Shown here: positions 57,437-64,000 of the stretch, piece after piece | Layout: each line of letters starts with the position of its first letter | Position numbering within the stretch: position 1 is the first letter of the stretch | Assembly: GCA_913050115.1 (NCBI GenBank) | Contig: CAJWZU010000002.1 | Coordinates: 28,543 to 92,542, forward strand | Direction of reading: 5' to 3' | Origin: an uncultured Cellvibrionales bacterium | GTDB lineage: Bacteria; Pseudomonadota; Gammaproteobacteria; Pseudomonadales; Cellvibrionaceae | DNA length: 64,000 bases | Position numbers and translations under genes: made by a program | Notes under the pieces: generated by a model | The model's database searches: none | Told to the model about the DNA's origin: nothing | Seen by the model: only the letters and a program-made list of their open reading frames with translations

Positions 57437-58423
57437 ATGTCAGAAGTTCCTTACCACGAGCCCGTAAAACGCACCCGTCGCCACAAGCAGGGTGAAAAAC
57501 TGCGCGATGCCGACAAAGTTGAGCGTATTCCGGTAAAAATCATTGCCACTGACAAGCCGCGTGAGCGCAAGCCCGATTGGATACGCGTAAAAGTGGGCGT
57601 GTCGCCGGAAGTCGACCGCATCAAAAAAATTCTGCGTAAAAATGGTTTGTCTTCGGTCTGTGAAGAAGCCGCTTGCCCCAATTTGGGCGAGTGCTTCACC
57701 GGTGGTACTGCCACATTTATGATCATGGGCGAAATTTGCACTCGTCGGTGTCCTTTTTGCGATGTGGGCCATGGCAAGCCCAATCCGTTGGACGACAAAG
57801 AACCTGCGCATTTGGCTAAGGGTATCGCCGAAATGCAGTTGAAATATGTGGTAATCACCTCTGTTGATCGCGATGACCTACTCGACGGTGGCGCTCAGCA
57901 CTTTGCAGACTGTATCCGAGAGTCTAGAGCTAAAAGCCCCAATTTAGAGGTGGAAATTCTTACCCCAGACTTTCGCGGGCGCATGGACATCGCTCTGGAT
58001 ATCTTAGAGAAAGATGCACCGGATGTATTCAACCATAACTTAGAGACAGTGCCGCGCCTTTATCGCACCTCGCGACCCGGCGCCAACTACAAGTGGTCAC
58101 TGAAATTGCTGCAAGAATTTAAGCAGCGTCGTCCCGATGTGCTCACTAAGTCAGGGCTGATGGTGGGTTTGGGTGAAACCAAAGAAGAAATCCTGGAAGT
58201 TATGCGTGATATGCGCGCCTACGACATCGACATGCTCACCATCGGTCAGTACCTGCAGCCATCTAAGGACCACCTGCCGGTAGACCGCTATGTGCATCCC
58301 GATGAGTTTGCTGAGTACACCAAGGCCGCCAAGGAAATGGGCTTTAAGCGAGCCGCGTGCGGGCCTTTAGTGCGGTCCTCCTATCATGCCGATCAGCAGA
58401 CCCATGGTGAAGAGGTTAAGTAG
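57437..58423 (+). CDS. lipA: Lipoyl synthase
   Basis: 328 aa. The auxiliary cluster is formed by Cys in [12 protein letters not shown] and the radical-SAM cluster by [20 protein letters not shown] and [18 protein letters not shown] complete the family pattern. It inserts sulfurs at C6 and C8 of the octanoyl groups made by LipB. The gene ends in an intrinsic terminator. Confidence 0.97.
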   Translation: MSEVPYHEPVKRTRRHKQGEKLRDADKVERIPVKIIATDKPRERKPDWIRVKVGVSPEVDRIKKILRKNGLSSVCEEAACPNLGECFTGGTATFMIMGEICTRRCPFCDVGHGKPNPLDDKEPAHLAKGIAEMQLKYVVITSVDRDDLLDGGAQHFADCIRESRAKSPNLEVEILTPDFRGRMDIALDILEKDAPDVFNHNLETVPRLYRTSRPGANYKWSLKLLQEFKQRRPDVLTKSGLMVGLGETKEEILEVMRDMRAYDIDMLTIGQYLQPSKDHLPVDRYVHPDEFAEYTKAAKEMGFKRAACGPLVRSSYHADQQTHGEEVK

Positions 58424-58444
58424 CGCTAAAAGCCCTCCCAGCCT

Positions 58445-58480
58445 AAAAAGGTCAGGACTTTGCAGTTCTGGCCTTTTTTG
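58445..58480 (+). terminator. Intrinsic terminator after lipA
   Basis: AAAAGGTCAGGACT / AGTTCTGGCCTTTT stem (two G-T wobbles) with a T run at 58473-58479. Confidence 0.85.
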
Positions 58481-58647
58481 TGTCTGAAGTCTGCGCTTTA
58501 TTCTAATTGAGTGTGCCACAGCATTAGTATCTAACACTTTTCCTGAACTTCATCTAAGCTTTGTAATAATAAAAAAGGTGCTGTCCGTGGTTATTATTTT
58601 TATAGCCCTTTTTACGGCTTAAAAACAAGGAATTAATATAAGAAAAT

Positions 58648-58675
58648 ATGGCATATAATATTTTCTGCTAAGGAG
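58648..58675 (+). promoter_or_regulatory. Seven-codon leader ORF and Shine-Dalgarno of the H-NOX gene
   Basis: ATG at 58648 opens a mini-frame MAYNIFC with stop TAA at 58669-58671. The stop overlaps AAGGAG (58670-58675), nine bases before the ATT codon at 58685. Termination of the leader next to this site could feed ribosomes to the H-NOX start. Translation of the leader is unproved. Confidence 0.5.
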
Positions 58676-58684
58676 ACCATTGTT

Positions 58685-59227
58685 ATTAAAGGAATAATTT
58701 TTACTGAATTTATTGAACTTGTTGAAACCGCGTTTGGTTTTGAGGTTGCTAATGCTTTACTGGATGGTTGTGATTTACCATCAGGTGGCGCTTATACTTC
58801 GGTTGGTACCTATGATCACTTAGAAATTCTTTCGCTAGTGGGCCAGTTGCAAAAGTTAACCGGCATGCCTGCCGCCGACTTATTAGAAGCTTACGGTAAA
58901 TATTTGTTTCCAAAGCTTGCCAATCAAATGACAGCCATGTCATTAAATTTTGATGGCGCTATAGATCTGCTCTGTTCGCTTGAAAGTATTATTCATAAAG
59001 AAGTCATTAAGTTGTATCCTGATGCCGAATTGCCATCGTTTGATATAGATAAAATCAATGATAATGAAATACTCATGGAATATCGTTCATGCCGACCATT
59101 TGCGCACCTAGCAAAAGGGCTTATCGATGGTTGTGGTGACTTTTATAAGCAGAATCTAACGGTCTCAATGAAGCATTGTAATACCGACACAGATTTTCAC
59201 ACCTTGATTTATGTGAGACAAACATGA
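58685..59227 (+). CDS. H-NOX (heme NO-binding) sensor, apparent ATT start
   Basis: 180 codons. It has all H-NOX marks: N-terminus KGIIFTEFIELVETAFG, TYDHLEILSLV, proximal heme ligand His104 in SIIHKEVIKLYPDAELPSF, and the YxSxR motif YRSCR (133-137) that holds the heme propionates. Between the in-frame stop at 58634 and the GTG at 58838 there is no ATG/GTG/TTG near the start. The family start 'MKGIIF' corresponds to ATT at 58685, with AAGGAG nine bases upstream. Beginning at 58838 would delete 51 conserved residues. So AUU initiation, or a mutated start, must be assumed. It overlaps the GGDEF-EAL gene by 4 nt, the typical NO-to-c-di-GMP pair. Confidence 0.88.
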   Translation: MKGIIFTEFIELVETAFGFEVANALLDGCDLPSGGAYTSVGTYDHLEILSLVGQLQKLTGMPAADLLEAYGKYLFPKLANQMTAMSLNFDGAIDLLCSLESIIHKEVIKLYPDAELPSFDIDKINDNEILMEYRSCRPFAHLAKGLIDGCGDFYKQNLTVSMKHCNTDTDFHTLIYVRQT

Positions 59228-61170
59228 GTGAAAATAACGTAAATATAGAACTCTCATATTTGCGCAAAAAGGTTGGCCGTGAAAAAAGTGCACGTATGCA
59301 AGCAGAATTATTGCTAGAAAGTAAAAGTACTGAGTTGTTTGACATTAACAGACGTTTGCAAGATGCCAATCAACATTTGGACGTTATAGTTGCGCGACGC
59401 ACCAAGGCATTAAAGGCCACGACTCAACGAGTAGAGGTTACTTCGGAAGAATTACAGAATACCGTTAATCGATTAAATTTGGTGCTTGATATTGCTAATG
59501 CAGTGACTTGGCTTTTCAATGTTCGTAATCAGACGATGGATATCGCAGGAAAAAGTGAGAGCCTACTCGGTATTGAGCCAACTAAAGCCATACCTGCAGA
59601 TACTGTATTGTCGCGTATTCATGAAAATGATCGTAAAGAGCTTATTGAAGGCTTAAGTCTTGCTTTAAAAAAAGGCGAAGCAATAAACCTTCGTTGTCGT
59701 TTGATGAGCCGAAACGGTTCTTATCGATGGTTTTTAATTAACGGTGAACTGAGTTCTTTAGTTTCTAAGCGATCGCTTTGCGTTATAGGTTCTTGTATCG
59801 AAATGCATGAGCAGGTTGAACGAGAACGTGAAGTTTGGAATATTGCTAATCACGACACTTTAACCGGTTTACCTAATCGTAATTATTTCGAAACTCAATT
59901 TTCTGCCTTAGCGGAAGAAAGTTTTTCTTCGAGCGAAAGTTTTACTATAGCCTTAATAGATATTAATGATTTTACTCAAATTAATGATACTTATGGCTAC
60001 AGTATGGGTGATGGCGTGTTGCGCGATTTTGCCGATATTTTGAGGGGTTATTCAGAATATACACATCATGTGGCGCGGTTGTCGGGTGATGAGTATATTG
60101 TTATTTTTAAAACTAATTTAGCCATTTGGTCGGCACATGAATTATGTCAAAAAGTTATTGATAGATGCGTCAATATATCGATTCAAAATGGTGAGCGTTT
60201 AGGTTTGAATTTATCTATGGGTCTTGCTGTATTTCCGAAAGATGGAAGAGTTTTAGATGATTTAATGCAATCGGTATATTCGGCCATGCAGGACGGCAAG
60301 CAGAAAAAACATATCGGTAGTAGCTGTGTACTTTATAATGCCGCTATTGAGCGTGAACGCTTTCGTGAGAAAGATATCCGCTCAGCTTTAAAGGCTGCTA
60401 TCAAGAGCAAGTCTTTTGATCTCGCCTTTCAGCCAATTATGTGCAACCAATCGAAATATTTTGTGGGTTCCGAGGCGCTTTTCCGCTGGCCTGATATGGA
60501 CGGTAAGTGGGGTGTTCAAGAAGTGATTGATGTCGCTGAAAATAGCGGTTTAATTCTTGATCTTGGTGAGCAAGTCATTGAAATGGCTTTTGCTAAAATC
60601 AGCCACTTAAATGAAATTGGCGTTAAAAAATGGATGGCTATTAATATTTCACCGTTGCAATTTCAGCTTCAGGATGTTCCGCAAATAATATCTAAGGCGT
60701 TAATTAAATATAATGTTGACCCGGCAATGTTAGTGGTTGAGGTTACTGAAAATATTTTCTTAGAAAATATCAATCGAGTGGCGGATATTCTTAATCAGTT
60801 GTCAAAAATGGGTATAACTATTGCTATTGATGATTTTGGTTCTGGTTATTCAAGTTTGCGTTATGTGCAAATGTTACCGATTGATAAAATTAAAATTGAT
60901 AAAGCCTTTGTTGATCATGTGGGTTCAAGTATTGAGAGCCAAGGCATTGTTAAAGCAGTTATTGATATGTCTCATTCTATGGGCTACAAAGTAGTCGCTG
61001 AAGGTGTTGAAACAGAAGGGCAGCTAGAGGTATTAAAAGATATGGGCTGTGATTATATTCAAGGTTACTATTATTCTAAGCCGGTATCGTTTGATGAGTT
61101 AATACAATTAGATGATTTTAGTAAAAATACGCCACTGGTATTAAAAACCCATCTCGGTCGCACACTATAG
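59224..61170 (+). CDS. H-NOX-associated GGDEF-EAL protein
   Basis: 648 aa, no TM. Residues 10-85 form a coiled coil, then a PAS-like domain (about 86-200), a GGDEF domain with degenerate SGDEY (287-291) and no RxxD I-site, then an EAL domain. The EAL catalytic set looks complete: EALFRW (417-422), NISPLQFQ, EVTEN, IAIDDFGSGYSSL, KIDKAFV and VAEGVET. It is therefore likely a c-di-GMP phosphodiesterase with a weak or regulatory GGDEF. It overlaps the H-NOX gene by 4 nt. In Shewanella and Legionella, H-NOX binds such partners and NO changes their activity; that is established for homologues, inferred here. Confidence 0.92.
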   Translation: MSENNVNIELSYLRKKVGREKSARMQAELLLESKSTELFDINRRLQDANQHLDVIVARRTKALKATTQRVEVTSEELQNTVNRLNLVLDIANAVTWLFNVRNQTMDIAGKSESLLGIEPTKAIPADTVLSRIHENDRKELIEGLSLALKKGEAINLRCRLMSRNGSYRWFLINGELSSLVSKRSLCVIGSCIEMHEQVEREREVWNIANHDTLTGLPNRNYFETQFSALAEESFSSSESFTIALIDINDFTQINDTYGYSMGDGVLRDFADILRGYSEYTHHVARLSGDEYIVIFKTNLAIWSAHELCQKVIDRCVNISIQNGERLGLNLSMGLAVFPKDGRVLDDLMQSVYSAMQDGKQKKHIGSSCVLYNAAIERERFREKDIRSALKAAIKSKSFDLAFQPIMCNQSKYFVGSEALFRWPDMDGKWGVQEVIDVAENSGLILDLGEQVIEMAFAKISHLNEIGVKKWMAINISPLQFQLQDVPQIISKALIKYNVDPAMLVVEVTENIFLENINRVADILNQLSKMGITIAIDDFGSGYSSLRYVQMLPIDKIKIDKAFVDHVGSSIESQGIVKAVIDMSHSMGYKVVAEGVETEGQLEVLKDMGCDYIQGYYYSKPVSFDELIQLDDFSKNTPLVLKTHLGRTL

Positions 61171-61507
61171 CTTTTATTGTTAAGGCTCAAACTGTGCGGC
61201 TAATATATTCTGCATAATTGATTGTCAACTAGACAATAACGAAATGGTAATAGCCATCAACTAAAAATAAGTCGCTGCCAGCTTAGCAATAATTGATACA
61301 ACACCGTGCTAATCAATGATCTAACAGAACTGTATAGATAGGCCATATGCTTGTACGCACAGTGACAAAGCCAGGAGATCAGCTGATGACGTTAAACGAC
61401 GCTCATTATTATCATTGCAGCTGCCATTGTGTACGCAGGGTCCTTCTCTATGGCCGTGATGGCAAGTAACCCTTTGAACATAGTCGAGGAGGTAGTGTCG
61501 ATATGAG
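61171..61507. other. Gap between the GGDEF-EAL gene and the IS30 remnant
   Basis: No gene is supported. It may contain the eroded 5' part of the IS30-type element, but I cannot recognise it. No clear terminal inverted repeat was found. Confidence 0.4.
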
Positions 61508-62093
61508 ACCATCTATTTATACATCTGGCGCGACAAGGCTAATGGGGGCGATTTATGGACACATCTCTGGCAGTCCTTAAAGCGTCGCCGTAAACTCTAC
61601 AACGCCTATGACTCCGAGGCAGACTAGCCGCAAGCTAATGATCACAGAGCGGCCTGCAGTAATAGAAATCTGTATAACCAAGCGACATTGGGCAATCGAC
61701 CTTGTTCATGGCAGAGTCTCTAAGTACTGCATAGTGACGTTGCTCGAAAAAAACTGGCCATGTTTAGATTGGTATCTTGGCCAATAAATTAACGGCAAAG
61801 CTCAACAAAAAAGCCATCGAGTTGATCAACCCTGATTCCTGATGATACAAAACAATCACCTCACACAATGGCACAGATTTTCATCAATACAAAAAGGTCG
61901 AAGCTGTAGCTAATGTGAAGTTTGACTTTGCTCATCCATACTCTGTCTGTAGGTGCGGCAGCAATGAAAATGTGAATGGTTTAATGAGGCAATACTTACC
62001 AAAAGGAACGTCAATGCAGGGGCTAACTTAGTAGCAGTGCAATGCTATTGCAGACAAACTAAACAGGCACCCAAGAAAGCACCTGAATTTTAG
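61508..62093 (+). pseudogene. Dead IS30-family transposase
   Basis: Fragments of an IS30 transposase occur in changing frames. TIYLYIWRDKANGGDLWTHL then KRRRKLYNAYDSEAD ends at a stop (61625). Next come ERPAVIE and RHWAIDLVHG with the first Asp, and VTLLEKN. Then NGTDFHQYKKVEAVANVKFD with the second Asp region (family ADNGTEF, here SHNGTDF), and GSNENVNGLMRQYLPKGTSM with the Glu. The tail is NAIADKLNRHPRKHLNF. Several stops and frameshifts and loss of the middle Asp show it is inactive. It lies beside the H-NOX pair. Confidence 0.87.
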
Positions 62094-62176
62094 AAATTCT
62101 GAGAAACGTAACTACGAGATGTAATTACTTTTGTCGCAGTTCAAACTTTATACTCAGTCTATAGTACGAATAAATC

Positions 62177-62782
62177 TTAAATAACCTCTATTTTAGTAGC
62201 AATATTTACAGCTAGTTCACGGTAACCGTTAGCATTTAGGTGTACTGTATCGGATTTCATACTCGGCTTTTCTAATAAGTCACTTAAACTTGTTAAATCA
62301 GATACTAATATATATTCATTCGCTAATTTTTCATATAGAGGTAAAGCTGACAAATTGATCGAAGGTCTAGGAACACCTACTAAAATTATTTCTGCACCGT
62401 GTGATTGAATTAGTTCGATCATTTGAGCTAAGTTATTTTCCAACGTACTTAGTGATAATCTTTTAAGGATGTCATTTCCACCATGGCATAAGATAACAAG
62501 ATCGGGTGAAGTTGAGGCTAATAATTGCGCCAACCTTTTAATGCCATTACTGCTCGTTTCACCTGGAATTCCTTTGTTTAAAACAGTTAAGCCCAAAATT
62601 TCTTGTAAATTATTTGGATAACTATCTACTATTCTAGCGCCAGTACCTTTAGTAAGACTGTCACCAAATGCAAGAATGACACTATCATGAGTTAATTGGA
62701 TTTTCTGACTTTCGCTAGAACATCCAAGTATTAAACTAATAAAAAGGATAAAGAAAAAACCTAGTTTATAATAAGCGTTCAT
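62177..62782 (-). CDS. SGNH/GDSL hydrolase lipoprotein (TesA/arylesterase-like)
   Basis: 201 aa from the ATG at 62782. The signal and lipobox LILGC (Cys21) make it a lipoprotein; Ser-Ser after the Cys fits outer-membrane sorting. Block I is FGDSLTKGTGA with the nucleophile Ser, block II GIPGETSSNG, block III GGND, block V SDTVHLN with the Asp-His pair. It should hydrolyse esters or thioesters in the periplasm, like TesA. It is AT-rich like its left neighbours. Confidence 0.87.
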   Translation of the reverse strand: MNAYYKLGFFFILFISLILGCSSESQKIQLTHDSVILAFGDSLTKGTGARIVDSYPNNLQEILGLTVLNKGIPGETSSNGIKRLAQLLASTSPDLVILCHGGNDILKRLSLSTLENNLAQMIELIQSHGAEIILVGVPRPSINLSALPLYEKLANEYILVSDLTSLSDLLEKPSMKSDTVHLNANGYRELAVNIATKIEVI

Positions 62783-63092
62783 AATTAATGATACCTGCAT
62801 AGCTAATTTATATACATAACACTGTATTCATTATCACAGTGACGCAATATTACGTTATTCCCCGGTCGGTTCAAAGTTTCGTAGATTTTCTAGCAGAAAC
62901 TCCTTAAGTTCTGCTATTTGGTATGACCTTAGATGTTATCGACTCGCCGTTTTGGGCCGACAGATGTCGCGCAGCTCTGCGCACACACTTTGGCAATGTA
63001 GTCAGTTAGCAGGCTAATACAGCACTAAAAGTAATCAGCTTAGCCAATAAGCGGTGGGTAATTGATGTGCCTAATCGCGCTTGTAGTTTAAG
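62783..63092. other. Divergent intergenic region
   Basis: About 310 nt. One hairpin, TAGCAGAA / TTCTGCTA (62891-62916, loop 10), is visible. No gene seen. Confidence 0.45.
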
Positions 63093-63389
63093 ATGCGTTC
63101 CATGAAACCCTATCGCCAACCGATCAAATTTATCGCTACCCTAGTCACCACAGTTTATGGTTTATTCCTGCTGAAGGTGTTTTCGGGTTCAGCTCCGCCT
63201 TTGTTCTTTTTGCCTACTCAGCTGCGGGAGTTGGATATGTTGATTTATCTGGGGGCTATTCCCTTGCTATTGATGTGGGTGCTGGTAGTGCGGTTTACGC
63301 ACTTGAGCGAGGAAGAACACATGCTGATGGTACTTGCCGCTGAGCGGCGTGAGGATACAAAGGCTGTTGATAAGAGGGGTGAGCGGTGA
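63093..63389 (+). CDS. Small two-TM membrane protein
   Basis: 98 aa (an in-frame ATG at 63102 is an alternative start). Two hydrophobic segments, about 12-29 and 48-67, and a charged C-terminus with THLSEEEHMLMVLAAERRE. Family not recognised. Its stop overlaps the next start (GTGA), so it is translated together with the YkgJ-type protein. Confidence 0.7.
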   Translation: MRSMKPYRQPIKFIATLVTTVYGLFLLKVFSGSAPPLFFLPTQLRELDMLIYLGAIPLLLMWVLVVRFTHLSEEEHMLMVLAAERREDTKAVDKRGER

Positions 63390-63760
63390 AAGATTGCAAT
63401 CAATGCGGTAAGTGCTGCACTCAGTACAGTGATGGTGGTCTGTCTGCGACCACTGAGGACATTGAGTTTTGGGATGTGTTTAGGCCAGCCATAGCCAATT
63501 ATGTTCGGCAGGGTAAAATTTGGATGGACCCAAAAACGGGCCATCAATTAAAAGTGTGCCCATGGTTAAAAAAATTACCGAATCAAGAAAAGTACAGCTG
63601 TGATATTTACTTTGATCGACCCGATGACTGCAAGTTGTATCCGGTGACAATCGCGCAGATGGTCGCCGACGAGTGCGAGATGTTAGACGCGCGGGATGTA
63701 AAAAATCCTAAATTAGCCCAGCGGCAGCTGGATCGGATTATGGCGATTAATATGCCTTAG
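63386..63760 (+). CDS. YkgJ-family cysteine-cluster protein
   Basis: 124 aa from GTG. It has the CxxCGxCC start DCNQCGKCCTQYSDGGLSATTEDIEFW and later Cys in VCPWLKKLP, YSCDIYFDRPDDCKLYP: the Fe-S or zinc cluster pattern of the YkgJ/UPF0153 family. The function is not known. It overlaps the preceding small membrane protein gene by 4 nt. Confidence 0.9.
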   Translation: MKDCNQCGKCCTQYSDGGLSATTEDIEFWDVFRPAIANYVRQGKIWMDPKTGHQLKVCPWLKKLPNQEKYSCDIYFDRPDDCKLYPVTIAQMVADECEMLDARDVKNPKLAQRQLDRIMAINMP

Positions 63761-63829
63761 TGCCGTTTCACCAAATCAGGGTTCAGCAAAAGTAGGGCGG
63801 GCTTAATCAGGCCGCTTTCGGACTCTTGC

Positions 63830-63857
63830 CTTTCACCTTTCACCTTTCACCTTTACC
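63830..63857. repeat. Heptamer tandem repeat
   Basis: CTTTCAC three times in tandem and a fourth imperfect copy (CTTTACC). Confidence 0.75.
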
Positions 63858-63967
63858 TCTCACTGCATGAACTTTATGGAGGCAGTGAATTCAGATAATA
63901 GAATGCGCTAATATCTGCCTGTTTATCTTATGCATCGGCGCTTCGCTTTTAGGGTTTAGTTTGATTC

Positions 63968-64000
63968 ATGCCTTCCCCGAATTCCGTCCCAGAATTCCCC
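63968..64000 (+). CDS. Possible 5' end of a gene leaving the window
   Basis: An ATG at 63968 opens a frame of 11 codons (MPSPNSVPEFP) to the edge. It follows a -10-like TAATAT at 63910. The ribosome site is weak. It is given only as a possibility. Confidence 0.3.
   Translation, partial: MPSPNSVPEFP

Noticed and set aside
58838..59227. H-NOX begun at the GTG at 58838
   Set aside because: It would remove 51 conserved residues including the N-terminal helices of the heme fold.
61321..61512. 63-codon minus frame
   Set aside because: Antisense to the region near the IS30 remnant; no motif.
63979..63997. Two GAATTC sites at the window edge as a cloning or adaptor trace
   Set aside because: Two six-base sites can occur by chance, and the surrounding sequence is compatible with a coding start.
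1..64000. tRNA, rRNA, CRISPR, intact prophage, intact insertion sequence
   Set aside because: None found on reading both strands; only the dead IS30 transposase is seen. A tRNAscan or ISfinder search would be decisive.

Overview
The window looks like chromosomal DNA of a free-living, probably marine, gammaproteobacterium. Gene order supports this: xseB-ispA-dxs; mpl-ubiX; proA-nadD-rsfS-rlmH-mrdA-rodA-mltB-rlpA-dacA-ybeD-lipB-lipA; a CsrB-type RNA with a GacA/UvrY box; umuDC under a LexA box; and many c-di-GMP and envelope genes. The set resembles the Cellvibrionales and neighbouring orders, but I cannot fix the genus. I see no rRNA, tRNA, CRISPR array or intact prophage.

Left part (1-9000, mostly minus strand): a glucan-use cluster (glucokinase, GH13 alpha-glucosidase and a GH15/phosphorylase-kinase-alpha-like protein that leaves the window), then the isoprenoid operon xseB-ispA-dxs. 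A plus-strand multi-GGA RNA of the CsrB family (about 8698-8994) follows, with its activator box and terminator.

9000-32000 is more mixed. It holds secreted hypotheticals, cysH, a periplasmic methyltransferase, a copper-type TonB receptor with a Met-rich loop, a zinc-ribbon membrane metalloprotease-like protein with a membrane partner, a diguanylate cyclase followed by a transglutaminase-like membrane protein, a DUF3581 protein and umuDC. Next come two SBP-like periplasmic proteins, a SUKH protein, a broken thioesterase gene, a GDPD, a class-I amidotransferase and an aminotransferase pair. Several small repeats lie in the gaps.

32000-46300: exported MsrA, mpl-ubiX, a GldA/GldF/GldG-type ABC exporter with two small conserved genes, and an RND/MMPL exporter. 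The exporter carries an acidic DPF-repeat insert, and its 3' end is duplicated as a decayed fragment. After it come a PepSY/response regulator/kinase operon and a glycine-zipper protein.

46300-58430 is a core block: proline and NAD synthesis, ribosome factors, the elongation machinery (PBP2, RodA, MltB, RlpA, DacA) and lipoate synthesis.

58480-62800 is an AT-rich islet. It has an H-NOX heme NO sensor whose reading frame has no ATG/GTG/TTG start, only ATT after a strong Shine-Dalgarno. This overlaps a GGDEF-EAL protein, and a dead IS30-family transposase and an SGNH lipoprotein follow. The H-NOX/c-di-GMP pair with its apparent AUU start, and the CsrB-type RNA, are the two most interesting points. 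The window ends with a small membrane protein, a YkgJ-type cysteine-cluster protein and perhaps the first codons of another gene.
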